Assembly (NCBI GenBank): GCA_038373885.1
Contig: JAWZYV010013175.1
Coordinates: 186,001 to 250,000 of the forward strand
Length of the DNA stretch: 64,000 nt
Reading direction: 5' to 3'
Source: Cheiracanthium punctorium
Taxonomy: Eukaryota; Arthropoda; Arachnida; Araneae; Cheiracanthiidae
The notes beneath the pieces were generated by a model, which was given only the letters and a program-made list of their open reading frames with translations, was not told where the DNA came from and did not search any database. Within the stretch, counting starts at the first letter, position 1. Each line of letters opens with the position of its first letter. This document shows, in pieces, positions 25,046 through 37,718 of this stretch. A program made the position numbers and the translations under genes.

Positions 25046-25994
25046 ATACCTCCTTTAATAATTTAAATCATTCAATTGGAGGTCGTTTAACCTCAAAATG
25101 CAAATGCCTGTAAGCTTATTTACATATTTATATTAAGTAAGTGATTTAATATTTTCTAAAATTTAAATAAATTATGAAAAACACAGCATGTGTAAATTTG
25201 TAAAGTTTTCATAAACGGGGATTAACTTTATAAAATTCTTAGTAGAATTTCGTAAATGTTTGCGAAAAAGTTAGACATTGTTTTACCGCAGTGAGCAATT
25301 TTCTTGTGTTGCATTCAAATGCATTTTTTCATCCCTCCCGGATATGAAAACAAAACAGATACCATTTGCATAATTTATACAGAGCAGTGTATTGAATTTT
25401 TCTTATAAATAGTTAAGCAAACTGATCGGGAGCATTCGTGAATCAAGATTCATGGAATAAGTTATGAAAACTAAGATAAAGGGTAAAATTCAATTCTGTG
25501 TGAAACCAGAAAAAAAAAATGAGAGCAGTGGGGAGTGTTTTGAGCAAAACAAACCTACATCTTAAATGCATCCATGAAAAAATTTGATGGTAATTTTAAA
25601 TTAAAAAAGGAATGAATAGTATTTTTAACATATCTAATTTCGTCAACAAAAAGAAAATTTTAACATAAAAACTCATATATTGAAATAATGAACATTTTCG
25701 TAACTGAGTTTTTTTTTCTTTCTTTTGCTTTTTGATATTAAAAATAATTGGAGTAGCTTCAATAATCATGTTTCTAAGTGAATCATGTGCGTTTCAAAGC
25801 AAAATCAATAATTAGAAAATATCTCCATTTTTTACAAAACTTACAACACTGAGAAATGCTACTGTATATCACTATGTTTACGAAAACTGGAAACTTTAAG
25901 TCAATATCGTACAAAGATGTTTATTTTTTATTTGTTTCCAATGAGTGGGCACTTGCTACGTACCACTACTAAGGTAATTACTTTCCATTTTGTT

Positions 25995-26133
25995 GTGGGA
26001 ACACCCAGTGGGCGTCCAGCGTTACCCACTATGGAGGGACAGGCAAGTTAACATCCACGTTTAAGCGGGAATTTGAACCCGGGACCCGAGGCGTGATAGA
26101 ATGGTTCTTAAGCCACTACAACTCCTGTGCGGC
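25995..26133 (-). mobile_element. tRNA-derived SINE
   Basis: On the minus strand a B box GGTTCAAATTC (complement of 26069-26079) sits in the context CCGGGTTCAAATTCCCG, as in a tRNA T-arm. An A-box-like TAGTGGCTTAAG precedes it, near 26107-26118. A GC-richer body continues to about 25995. No functional tRNA fold is apparent. Confidence 0.6.
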
Positions 26134-26750
26134 TAATTCACACATATGTAAATCCGCGAAACTTGAGGTCATTTGCATACGCATGTGTAATCCAAAAGTA
26201 AATGATAACTTAGTTGGCATATTATAAGTGCCTCAAGTATATCTCATTTTTATTTAGTATTAGTAAATTAAATTAAATGACGTTACTTGGATATTTATTC
26301 TTACAAAATAAAATAAGATTACCGACTGCTCTACCGAATATGTAAATTGCTTGCCTAAATAATGAGCTTTAAAAGATAGTCAATAAAAGTTAGTTATTTA
26401 ACTGCGACTAGTTGTCAGTTGTTTATTTTTAAAAAAATCTATGGATATCGCAAATTTTTCTGTACAGTTAAGAATTCTGTTAAAAAGCATTAATCAAGCA
26501 GATGTCATATTATTAATACTAGTTTTAATTGATAAAGCACACACACTAGGTAAAGAAATCTGTTATAGAATTACTATTAGTTATCAGTATGTACAGAGTG
26601 TGTCCACAAATTGTGCCGAATTTTGAATGAATATTCATACAGACAGTTATAAGAATTTTATTATTTTAATGATTTCGAACCGATAGTCCATCCGATTCAC
26701 TATAGTATTACATCTCGATCTCCAGTATAAAAGACCTTTTCTTAAAATAT

Positions 26751-27670
26751 TGTTGCGGAATTACTCTGCTACTCCTGGGGTTCGTCGTTCTAAAGTCCAG
26801 TTGGTGTAAGAAGTTCAAGTAAAAAGTCACTTGTCAGGATGGAACACAAACTTTATTGCTTCTAGAACTTCGTAGAACAATCAGCTGTACACAATTCACA
26901 AGCACAATCTAGCAGTAACGTGCTTTTAACAATCCGCTTAGATCAGAAGCTCTCACAAATACTGTATTTCTCACACAAAATAAGTGACTTTCACAGGCAA
27001 ACATTCAGGGGACATATTCAAGGGATATCGTACACAATCCCTTAAGACACAGCAATGAAGAATTTACACACAGCACTTTAAAAACAGCTTCATAAAGCAA
27101 GCTAAAACACGGCTTCTCTAGCACTATCAATCCACAAAGCAAGCGTACTGAGAGCTCTTCACACATTGAGCGTTCAACTCGCACTGAACTTTCGGGGCAG
27201 CGCACTGGTGGAATTTATAGAGTAGGCAGAAGCTGCGAGCAGTTTCTAGGAAAGTATATTCCTCGAAGATTCTAGATAAAGCGAGACTTCTGATTACGTC
27301 ATAGAAGAGAAATGTTAGGTTATTATGCGTTTTTAATGCAGGAAAAACAACTTCCAGGTCCCATTGGGAAAAACCGCGCCAAATGACCAAAGAGTCGCCA
27401 AGCTTGGTGACTTTTGGCGAAATATCGCCAAATTTGGCGCCAAAAATAAGTCCTCAAATGTGAAGAGATCGAAGCCCTAGGACTAAAATTTCTCGAGATT
27501 TCCAGAACCTCCATTGAAAAACAATGGCAAACCAAAACCTCCATATCTCCGGCTCTAATTGACCGATTTTGATGCAACAAAAAGCAAAATTTATCTATTT
27601 GAAGCGTAGAATACGAATTTTAAACCATTTTAAGCCCCAGAGCAGCGGGTTGTCCTGAAAATTCGTAACA
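26751..27670 (-). mobile_element. Solo LTR, family X, copy 1 (920 bp)
   Basis: The block has LTR ends, TGTTGCGGAATT on the left and AATTCGTAACA on the right, forming terminal inverted repeats. It is flanked by the 4-bp direct repeat ATAT (26747-26750 and 27671-27674). It is homologous throughout to the plus-strand LTR at 33013-34372. Read on the minus strand it has, in order, the TTTGGCGCCAAA palindrome (27433-27444), a TATAAATT box (27212-27219) and an AATAAA signal (26852-26857). No internal retrotransposon sequence or second LTR is adjacent. This is the signature of LTR-LTR recombination. Confidence 0.85.
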
Positions 27671-28252
27671 ATATCATTGTTGACTTAGTTTTTCTCTTTC
27701 ACCAGAATTTTCCAGAGTCCATCCAAAGTTTTGTAATGCCGTTTAAAAGAAGCGTGTTTCATAAGATCAGATGCGCTGTAATCCGTCGGGACACGTCAGA
27801 GGAATTGGTTGGATCCATTTAAATGGTATTCTCTCAATCCTGGTTTCATTTCTTATTTTTCAAAAAATAGAGCGGATGCTATTGAGATACAGCTGATAGA
27901 TTTATACTGATGGAACTTAATCCACTGAATGTTTGTTGGGTAAAATGACGCATTTCTAGAAAATAGGTGTTAAAAATTATTTCTGATAGCATTCAAGATA
28001 ATTTTGACAATTTTTTCTATTTTTTTTATTTTTTCTATTTTTCGGTATTCTTTTATAAGAGAATTCAGTAAATTCCATATAACCTTTAATAAAACTTACA
28101 ATGTTTTCTCTGAACGATCAAGTTATTGCATTTTTGTCCTACTTTTCTGTCGTATATCTATTTTTTTCTACTGAAATAAAAACTATATATTCAAGTCCCT
28201 TCAATTGTAAAAACATATTTTTATTTTTAACCTTCAAAATTGTGTGTGATTA

Positions 28253-28470
28253 AGGCAAACCTGCGCGAGGGGTATCTGCCTAAGATGAGGGATGCCTTGG
28301 AAGGAGGACTTGCTAAAGGGTTCTAACGCGTATTCACGTTACATCTGGCGAAAACGTACCAAAACTCCAGATTGTTAGATCGACGACCGCGCGATGGGAC
28401 CCGAGCCCGGGACTTTCGCACTTCGGCCGTCTACCTTTTTCAGTGATTTAACCACTGTGCCATGGTGAGG
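28253..28470 (-). mobile_element. tRNA-derived SINE
   Basis: On the minus strand the A box TGGCACAGTGG (28452-28462) is a perfect match to the pol III consensus. A B-box-like GGCTCGGGTCC follows about 55 nt downstream (28396-28408). The 3' body (about 28253-28380) is GC-richer than its flanks. Promoter spacing and sequence support a tRNA-derived SINE. Confidence 0.7.
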
Positions 28471-30677
28471 CTTAACCTTCAAAATAATTTCCATGCAATA
28501 TATTGCAGAATGTCGTACTCTGATAAGCATGTTTTGGCATTAATCAGTGAACATGATGTTTTTTGTTTTGATTAGCTTTAAATTAGATTTCATAATTTTG
28601 CATACATTTCTTATATATGTCTAAAAATATTTTAAGAGTTCTTTTTAAGGAGGGGAGGGGAGGATTTTCTTTCAAATCGTGAGATGCGATTTTATGTAGA
28701 AAACGAGGTTAAGTACCTTTGTTCAGTAGAGTAGTCGGGGCTAAAGGTCCGCGCGGGGGTAAGATCAGCATGATTTTTTTTTTTTTTAGAAATCTAGAAA
28801 AGCCACACTGATTTGATTTTTTTCTCAAGTTCCCTAGATGGCACTGGTTTTGCAAACAAAGAATCACGATATGCGATAGTCATTTTTCATAATGAGGTAA
28901 ATTATTTTTATGCGTATTTTGATGTAGTTTTCAAATTTGTTGAACTTAATTTTTGCTCGCAATTTTGCAAATTTATGTTTTGAGGGTTTTCATTTTTGTA
29001 TCTGAAGCTAACCTAATAGTGAGCTCATTACTTTGTGTTTCAAGTGATACGACTTTCGACCAGAGCCGCGGGAAAGCAATTTTCATCTCATTATCAAATG
29101 GGGCAAGAATCCGCATGTACGATGGGGTAGAGATCCGAATGTAGATCTTTGCCCCCAAATGCTTTGGATTTGTCATCCTTTTGTTTTTTGATATTTGCAT
29201 GTTGTGTCAAGTCCTGATCCTTCCAATGACCATCATATTGGGATAAGTTCTGGGCTTTATAATGATGATATCCATCAGAGCTGGAAAAATCTATTACCCG
29301 ACATGCCCGGAACATGTAAACTTTTCAACCAGGCATGTATTTCATTTCATTTTATTTGTTTATTTATTTATTTTACCCTATAAGATGCTGCAAAAATCCG
29401 AAAATACCAAAATCTGTAAAATTCACTCCTAGTTTTTATGCATTACTTTTTAGATAAAAGTGATCATTTAAGATGGCAGGTAAATGTTTAAGCTATATTC
29501 TAATGAAAAGAGAGTTCAGGTAGATAACTTGTTGGAATTGTTCATAAGTGAGTTCTAATTCAAAACCACGGACATTTGCCTCCACCTACCCTATTCATTG
29601 TTTTACTTTCCCGCACTCAACTGTAACGCTCTGACTTATCTTTACTTTTTTATTAATTATGTCATTTATTTTACGAGTATAAATATTAAAATCCTTTTTC
29701 ATTTGTTAAAATATTTACTATTTACCTTTAATTAGGTAAGCGACATACAAGATGAATATGTTTATTTATTGAATGAAAAATCTTTCGATTTAAAAATTCA
29801 CTATTTTTTCATCATAATTATAAATTACAACGGATGTTTATTCTAGGTCTTCTATAGAGAATTGTGTGTGAAAAAATAATCCAGCAAGCATAAAACATGT
29901 TTTTAAAATATTTCCTTAAAGCTACAGTTAAACTTTACACAGCCCCTCTGACGAAAAAAAAAGAGTGCTAAAAAATCTATCGTCATGCATACTATAAATA
30001 CCATACAATGTAACAGTTTCAGGATTTTCTCGTTTCAGTATATTGCAATAAGAACAATTTCCACGAAGCTTTGTTTAAGTTTTACCTCTTACATTTTTAT
30101 TTTCAAATCGCTGCCTGCACTGGCCAAATCCCTTCGCGCTATTTGCCTCCTCTCTTTCCGAATCCATACAATCGGAATGCCATAAAGATCATGAGCTAAT
30201 ACTCTTAAACGATTTGCATATTCCTACTTTTTTCTTCTTCTTCTTTTGTTTCCTGGGTAAACATCATTTCCCATTTCGTGAAAATTTTTCCAAATTGCGT
30301 GAGGCCCCTCCAGATTCTATTTCATTTCTTCGGCAGTAATCTCTTGGAAATGCTTACTAGCTTATTCAAGAGCTGCGAGGATTTTTTTTTCTGTGTGTAT
30401 TTTCCCCACTCTTTATTTCTTCTTTTTTGAACATAGCGTGGATTTTCTGCGAATATTTTCATAATTTATGTTATGAATTTTTATGTGAAAGCACAGCGCA
30501 GTAGACTTCTTAACTATTTATAAATAGAATTCAACGAACAAGATGTACTCCTGGAATTTTTATATTTGGAAGTGAACTTACGTATAGTATGTGTACCATG
30601 TTTTAAATTCTTTTCTACAAGCCCACATTCTTGAAGATTCAAACAATCATCAGGCCCAGTCATGCACAAGTTTTGTT

Positions 30678-30683
30678 TATATA

Positions 30684-30733
<50 letters not shown>
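30678..30733. repeat. (TA)n microsatellite
   Basis: About 56 bp of nearly pure TA dinucleotide, broken once by GC at its left end. Confidence 0.95.
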
Positions 30734-30736
<3 letters not shown>

Positions 30737-30847
30737 AGCGTAAAAAGCCATTTTATGTAAGTATTATGTTGATTCAGAACCAAAATATGTCCGAATTATG
30801 TATATATCCCATCATGTGTAACTAGGTGGTTATATTATGCAGTATTA

Positions 30848-30850
<3 letters not shown>

Positions 30851-30907
<57 letters not shown>
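30851..30907. repeat. (TA)n microsatellite
   Basis: About 57 bp of pure TA dinucleotide, 118 bp from the previous array. Confidence 0.95.
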
Positions 30908-30909
<2 letters not shown>

Positions 30910-31510
30910 AGAGCGCTTTTCTTATTACTTAATCTTTAATACTTAATAGTCTTAAAATGTGCAAACAGAAAAACACTTTTGCACATATATTTTGTGTTCC
31001 TATGTTGAGAAAGAATGTCACATCCCTGAAAGTTTCATTTTGCACTAATAAAGTCATGTCAATAAATTCCCTGTCAACATTTCAAAATCACATTAGATGA
31101 GATCTCTCCCCTAAAAGAACTTGCGACCAGCAATAAAATTTTCATAACCGCACATTCAGAGTGTGCTTATATCTTCAACGGTTGGTCATCACGAATGGAA
31201 TTTCAATCTGGTCGCTAATGTTCTGCTACATCTTGTTTTGTGTCCTTTTGAAGTGTTGGAAAGAGGATTCTTACGATTTCCAAAGCATATGTTACACAAC
31301 AAAACGCATGCATTCACATGTCACATGGAAATCACAACGAAAACTCCTACAGTGGCGAATAGATCGTTCTTTTTTTATTAGAAAAAAAATGAAGCCTCAT
31401 GTGTGGTAACCCGTTTGTTAGAAAATGGACTCAGCTCTTAGAATATGTAAATCGAAAATTTTTCTAATTATTATCACTGTATCTTTCATTCCACCGTTTT
31501 AGACTGATTG

Positions 31511-31795
31511 CCTGCAGTGGCCTAGTTTTTAGGTTCCGTCCACATAAAAACGCATTAATTGCAACAGCACCGGCTTAGCCAGTGATTGGGACGGTGAAAA
31601 GCTCTGTTGGCTGAATTGCTCTGGAACCGTGTACGCTAATGGGAGCTTATTCACGTAAATGTTTCTTAGCTTCAATGTCCCCAGTGTTTGAACGATACCT
31701 CTGGGGGAGCAGATTTCAGGTGCTATGTCTGTCATCTGTCATTGTTTCAAAATTAGGAGATCCCGAGAAAAGTCGGGCTGCCGGTTGCTAGAGAT
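31511..31795 (+). mobile_element. SINE-like dispersed repeat, copy 2
   Basis: A diverged copy of 22491-22790 in the same orientation. The collinear matches include GTGGCCTAG, ACCGTGTACGC, TTCAATGTCC and TTTCAAAATTAGG. There is no coding capacity. Confidence 0.55.
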
Positions 31796-32043
31796 CATAA
31801 AGAAGAAAGCAGCGGACTGATTGTAATTCTATTATGTAATTTAAAAAAAATTTAAGATAAAGAACGATGTTTTCAGAGTTAATATACATGAAAAATTGAA
31901 TCATTGATTGAATAAAGGACATCTTACCAAATATGAGATCTAGTTGTTTACCGAATAAAGACATTTGCCAGATATTTTTTGTCGACGGAGTAAAAGATAC
32001 AACAGAAACTAGATCAGAAGAAGGAAGGTTTAGATAAAGAACA

Positions 32044-32068
32044 AATACACACACACACACACACACTA
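32044..32068. repeat. (CA)n microsatellite
   Basis: A short AC dinucleotide tract. Confidence 0.9.
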
Positions 32069-33012
32069 TACCACAATTTGTATTCTAAAGAATATTCTTG
32101 AGTAACGAAAGGAGTTAGATTCAACATTTTAATAGAAGTTTACTAGCTTAAAAGTATGGTTATTGATTAGACTCTCACTGTTTAGTAAGACAAATGGTTA
32201 CGACCAATGAAGACTGAATAAAGTTTTTGTCGAAACGATCGTATCATTTTATTTGTGTTTTGTACACAATTTTATTATTTTATAGTTCGAATGCCGCGGA
32301 ATGATAATATAAGATGCAGGATGGGATAGGTACTGCACAGAAAGAAGAACTGATAAAGTCTGTGGGCCACATGACCGTAGGCCAAAAGAAAAAAAAAAAA
32401 TTCTTTTGGATAGTCGATTTGAGAATGTGCTCTCAAACAAGCTTTCTATCGAGGTAAATGGTATTCAGCTGTTGTGTTCTTCTGTTTGGTGCTTAGAGAA
32501 GTGGTTAAGATTAGCATGGTAAACCTATCAAGGAGTGAACACAACCAGTGAATAAACATTATGTATATATTTTTAAAAATGTGGTTTGAAGAGTTCTACA
32601 CCTTATGTAATTTCCTTACACGATAGGAAGCTTTTTTATGTTTAATTGGTTTTTCTCGTCATATGCCTTCTCTTGAAAAATAATTATTTTTTTTATGATA
32701 ATTCTTTTTATTAATTTCTCGGAATATTGAATAATTCCAGTATATGAATATACGATGTCAGTGTCTGTTGAATTACTGGGCTATTTTAAAATTTTTACTT
32801 GAGCACCACAAAAACCCAAATCCAATAACTTATATCCTTATTTAGTACATAAATAGCATGCAACAAAAAAGGTGTTTACACAGTTAAATTCAAAAGGTGT
32901 ACACAAAAATCAGTAAGAAAAAATCTAATTGTACTTAAGTGCTCATTTACTGGGTCAATTCTCCCTCCGCGCTTTATAGAATTCTTTTATTTCCAGTGGG
33001 TTTTAAATATAT

Positions 33013-34372
33013 TGTTAGAATTTCTGGGTCTTTCTGCCTTTAACGGTTAATTATGGTTTAAAATTCGCATTCTACGCGTCAAATAGATAAAATGTGCATT
33101 TTGTTGCATTGAAATCCGTTAGCCAGAACAGGAGATATTGAGATTTGTACTTTTTCCTCTGCTTAGCATAGGATTTTCTTGAAATCTTGAGAAATATTGG
33201 TGCTAGAGCAGTGGCTCTCAACCTGTGGTCCAAGAAAAAGTTCTAAGAGATCCGCGAAGCAAATAAGTGCTTAAAAATAATTGTGTTTTCATAATTTCAT
33301 GAGGCAAAAAGTGTAATTGTCTTTTAAGAAATTAAAAAAAAAGTTTAATAATACTTGCAAAATAGTGAAAATACGGGTAGACCCTATATTAAAAACAATT
33401 CGATAAAATATTGTAGCATTTCAGCCAAGCTTTAGTTTAGGTTGGTTAACTATTATAAGTATCATTGAGCGAGTGGAAGTAACATTCTCTGCACTTTTTG
33501 ACTTTGTCATTTTCTCGTTACGTTTTGTAAAAAAAGTTTTTTTTTCTTTTTTAGAACCCCCCCTCCTCTTCCTTACGGAAAGAATTCCTTTAAGTGGTCC
33601 GCGGGTTGAGTTGGGAATCACTCAACTAGCTGACTTCACTTTTGGGGGACCTATTTTTGGCGCCAACTTTGGCGATATTTGGCCCAAAATTCGTCAATCT
33701 TGGCGAATTTTCGGACATCTGACGTGACTTTTCCAATGGCACTTGTAAGGTTTGTTTTATTGCAGCACTTTTACGAATTAGCCTTGCATTACTCATTAAC
33801 ATTTCTATGACGCAATTAAAACGCGATTGTTGGGAGTTTTCCTGGAGATTCCGATTTTTCTCGAATGTACGACAACAGGTATAAAAGGGGAGAAGGGCCG
33901 AGGAAGTCAGTTTTCTGTTGATTGCGGTGACATGCAGATATCCGTTCTGCTGGAGCATAAGGCTCTATATTGGCGCTCATAAAAGCAATATTTTGCTTAT
34001 TTTGAGCAGCTTATTTTTGTATGCTGTGCGTCAATTTTTCACTTCTGAATTCTGGGGGACTGTTTATGAATTCCCTTGTGAATTTACACTGAATTTAGCT
34101 TGTAGAATTATTTTGTTGAGTGCGTGAAATACAGCATCTGAGAAAGCTTCATTGATAAGCTGTCTATTTAAAGCAAATTTCTGGCTGATAATGCCTGTGA
34201 ATTTTGTTCAGCAGATTGTTTGACGAAGTTCTAGAAGCAATAAAATTTATGTTCCATGTGATACACACACCCATGTATGTGTGTGTTGTGATAACTGGAC
34301 TGTTCGCTAGAACTTTCTTTATGCACTGGAGTTTCAAACGATGAACCCGAAAATTAAGACTTTTCTGCAACA
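33013..34372 (+). mobile_element. Solo LTR, family X, copy 2, split by a nested element
   Basis: This is the plus-strand homologue of 26751-27670, starting TGTTAGAATTT and ending TGCAACA. The left flank is ATAT and the right flank CTAT, an imperfect 4-bp duplication. The LTR carries an imperfect TTTGGCGCCAAC site (33656-33667), TATAAAAG (33880-33887) and AATAAA (34239-34244). Without the 415-bp insertion at 33209-33623 it would be 945 bp, close to the 920 bp of copy 1. No internal region is attached. Confidence 0.8.
33209..33623. mobile_element. hAT-like non-autonomous element nested in the LTR
   Basis: The left end CAGTGGCTCTCAACC and the right end GTTGGGAATCACTC (roughly inverted) match the CAGTGGTTCTCAACC-type terminal repeats of hAT transposons. 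Inside each end are GGTCC..G and GGTCCGCGGG segments, also typical. It interrupts the LTR between positions that are contiguous in copy 1. The flanks TGCTAGAG and AACTAGCT share only CTAG, so the expected 8-bp duplication is degraded. It contains no transposase. Confidence 0.65.
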
Positions 34373-34471
34373 CTATGTTGTATTAAATAAACCTCAGTAG
34401 TCCAACATATTTTTTTTCGCTTTGTAAAAGAGCGTAAATCAATGAACATGATATAAACACCACAACAAAAC

Positions 34472-34577
34472 AAATGCATTTGATTTCAAATTGCATTTGT
34501 TGATTCAAAATGCATTTGATTTCAAACAAATGCATTTGATTGAAGTTTGTATATATATATATATATATATATATATA
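34472..34577. repeat. TGCATTTGATT-type tandem plus (TA)n
   Basis: The motif AATGCATTTGATT and variants repeat four times across 34472-34543, followed by a TA dinucleotide tract at 34550-34577. Confidence 0.75.
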
Positions 34578-36146
34578 CTGCATGTCTTAAAAATGTGTGA
34601 AATAAAGCCCTTCAAAGTATCTGAAATCATATAGCTATGTATGGCCATAAATGATGTGTTGAAATTTTTGTACAATTTCCTGATTTACTTTGCTACAATA
34701 TACTGCATTATGTACAGTGTACTGGGCTTAAATCGATCATTTTAAGTAGTTTTCATTTTGAATGATGCAATTTTCGTAGAATATAGCATTTGCTTTAAAA
34801 TTTAATAAGAAAAGTAAAATAAAACTGTGGAGCGATTGTTATCTGGTGTTTGAACACAACGTACACGGCCCTCATTGCTATATGATTACGAGTAAAATAC
34901 ATTTGCCTCACTTCTAAAATTTTGTAGCTATGTTTTTTGAGACACCCACTGTATGCATCATTTCATCTTGTTAGTCTGTTCAGTCGTTTATTTTAACCTT
35001 ACCATTAAACAATATATATATTAAATAGAAATTTATCGAATAATACAGATATTGTTAAAGAATATCGAGATTGCATCAGAAAAATATACTTTGTGAGGCC
35101 AATATAGAAGTTTACTTTTCTCTCTTATTTAACTCTAATACTAAACTATCTAAAAAGACTAGATACTTGAAACTTTAAAGAATAAAATAAAAATTTGTTT
35201 CCTAGTGATTCTATGAGAAAACAAAACTTTCAGTTTTCTTTGAAATGAAAATCTAAAAGAAATCGGGATAGCGCACAGTAAATTATTCTTTAAAGCTATT
35301 TCGCTTCAAAGCAATATTAGATTCTCTGCAAAAAGTTTAATATTTTTTAAACTGACATAAAAATATTTAAATGACGCAATTGTTTATTATTGTTTCCATT
35401 TTTGCTTGAAATAATTGTTTTTTTTACAAACATCATGTGAAATCTTGGAATTTTGAATAAGTGGTAATGTAAAAAAAGTATTTTTAAAATAAATTTAAAA
35501 ATAGAATGTGTGATAATTCTATTTCTTTTTACAAAATAGCGAGAATATGGTCTGATAAATTTAACTGGGTAATACAGACTTACACTATGAAAAATGAAAT
35601 GTGATGACAAGTCAATGTAACTGAACGTAATGGAATAAAAGATTATAATATGAGAATCTAGAATTTTCCATTTTAGAATTTTGTATTGCTGGAAATAATA
35701 CATGTGTACCATACATTTCGCCACAGTATGTCAATGCATACATTTACTTACCATGTGAATGCGCGTAAGTGCAATTCACAATATCAATAAAAAATTCTCA
35801 TAGTTGATTGCTTCTATAGTTCATATATTTTATATTTGATGCTTAGATAATTAAATCTTTTCCATTACATTGCCATCGTTTTTTTAATTAAAAATCATAA
35901 CTCCATATTTACCGATTTTAGAAAATGTTGTATCGGCACTTATTCATTGAATTACTGGATCCTTAGGAAATTCTCAGCGTACTCATTGCTATTAATACTA
36001 TTCGCATAAAAATAACGAAATTTGTTGATTCCGCCCAACTTATTACAATGTTTTATTCAAAAAGTAGTAAAAAGTATGTATACTTTATCTGCTAGTCTAT
36101 AAGGTGTGCCCCAAAAGTTTTGAAATATTTAAACTAGCTAACTAAC
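34578..36146. other. AT-rich DNA left of the retrotransposon
   Basis: No gene is supported. A degenerate transposon-end-like motif (AAGGTGTGCCCCAAAAG) near 36101 precedes the retrotransposon's 5' LTR; no partner was found. The final 16 bp (36131-36146) form an AACT-rich segment that abuts the LTR. Confidence 0.45.
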
Positions 36147-37041
36147 TGTGGTGGAGTGAAACAGCAGTAAAATATAATTTTGAGACGGTTCCCATGGGAA
36201 GACCACACAAGTGGACCGTAAATTAGAAGAGGCGCCAGGCAATGGACAGTCTGGACACTATAGCACAATGAACTGTCAACGTTAAAATATTTATGGCCGA
36301 AAATGATATGCAAATTTGGCGGGGTATATTCCCCGATGGCACACCTACATGTCCGGGATTCGACGAGGGGATGCATTAATTCCCCGATACGAACAAATCA
36401 GAAACTCCAGCCAATGATGTAAGAGGGGGTAAGAAAAAAGGAAACAGCCCCGTGGAAAAATAAAAAAAGAGAGAACGAGTGGACTGTAGAAGAAGTAGAA
36501 GGGAGTGTTGGAGAAGGTGTGAACGGGCTTAAGAAATCAGTGTGTGCTTCGAATCAATATGATCAAGTTGTGTTCAAAAAAAAGAAACATGGAATCGGTG
36601 GCTTGATGATGGCTTAAGAGAAAGAAAGCGGTTCCAATAGTGCACGCGTCGATCGTGTCCTGTGTAAAGATGGCTACCTCATCATAATGGTGAATATCCC
36701 AAACAATTTATTTATTATTGGTGTTTCAAACCTTTTGTGGATACCCCTTATCCTCCAAAACCACATCTCCCCCAGACATGTTTTGAGTTTAAAATTATGT
36801 CAATATCGTCTTTTAATTAATATTAGTGGAATGACTAAGAATAAATGGAATTTATTTGCAATTCATAGAGTCTTTAGTTTTTTTTTTAGTTTTTTAGGTG
36901 TATGTCAATAATTTTTCATTTTTTCAGCGTAATCCTAGGAGTACTTGCCAGGCAGGTTATGCGCGGCACAATACCACTGTACGATCATCTTAGGCTTTAG
37001 GTTTCACCAAATTTTAACCATAACAAAATTAATCCACCACA
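36147..37041 (+). mobile_element. 5' LTR of the gypsy-type element (895 bp)
   Basis: The LTR begins TGTGGTGGA and ends TCCACCACA, a perfect 9-bp terminal inverted repeat with TG...CA ends. It is followed after three bases by TGGTGCCG, the expected primer-binding site start. An AATAAA signal lies at 36840-36845. It is in the same orientation as the gag and pol frames that follow. It is unrelated in sequence to the family X solo LTRs. No 3' LTR is present in the window, so its age cannot be judged from LTR divergence. Confidence 0.7.
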
Positions 37042-37044
37042 TAA

Positions 37045-37062
37045 TGGTGCCGTAGAAAAAAG
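37045..37062 (+). promoter_or_regulatory. Putative primer-binding site
   Basis: TGGTGCCG starts four bases after the LTR ends, at the place and with the TGG start expected for pairing with a tRNA 3' CCA end. Downstream of the first eight bases it becomes A-rich, so the match to a particular tRNA cannot be assigned by eye. Confidence 0.5.
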
Positions 37063-37297
37063 GCAATTTTATGTACTCCTAGTAACTCAAATGATAGTTA
37101 AATTAATGATAATAATAATAATAAATATATATAGTAGATTTTTCAAAAATAAAACAAAGTCTGGGAGAGAAATTATGCATCGTAATAACGAAGTTACTAT
37201 CTTGTTTCTCAGTTTCAAAAAAAAAAAAAAAAAAAACCATGCATTGATATTCTTTGAATATTTTATTTGTGTTTTGTAAGTGTAAATATACTGCTGC

Positions 37298-37336
<39 letters not shown>

Positions 37337-37718
37337 TACGAAAGAACTTCGATTTTAAAGAAGGATTTGACAAAGAAGGTATTTTTGTTATAACAATTAA
37401 TTTCTCTAATAGAAAGAATGTTGTGAATAAGATAGTTTGTAGTCATTACAACGTATTGACATATAGAAAAATTAAAATAAATAAAATTAAGTAAATAAAT
37501 AAAATAAATAAATAAATATTTTATTGATGGAATATTATGCAACAATCAGTAGAACTGAACAATTGAATTAGTACTTGCTTAATATGTATGTATTCATGTA
37601 CAATATTTTTCATTTATGTGTATGTTGAAAGTGTCAAAGTGCATTTTGTATATGTATAAGGTAACGGAACATATAGTGTTAAAATAGGTAAAATAGTATC
37701 TGTAAATATTTAAAGTAA
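37063..37718 (+). other. Retrotransposon leader with microsatellites
   Basis: A non-coding leader between the primer-binding site and gag. It contains an A18 run (about 37220-37237), an A-run followed by (TA)n (37298-37338), an AAATAAAT-rich tract (about 37475-37520) and a 12-base A run just before gag. The low-complexity tracts suggest expansion after insertion. Confidence 0.55.

Larger units (their letters stand above)
28471..31510. other. AT-rich DNA with two long TA arrays
   Basis: No gene is supported. Two long TA dinucleotide arrays lie at 30678-30733 and 30851-30907. Confidence 0.5.

Noticed and set aside
35347..35724. 125-aa minus-strand frame
   Set aside because: Composition is that of AT-rich DNA, with no domain.
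37087..37545. Long minus-strand frame of low-complexity I/Y/F-rich protein
   Set aside because: It is the shadow of A-rich and TA-rich microsatellites in the retrotransposon leader.
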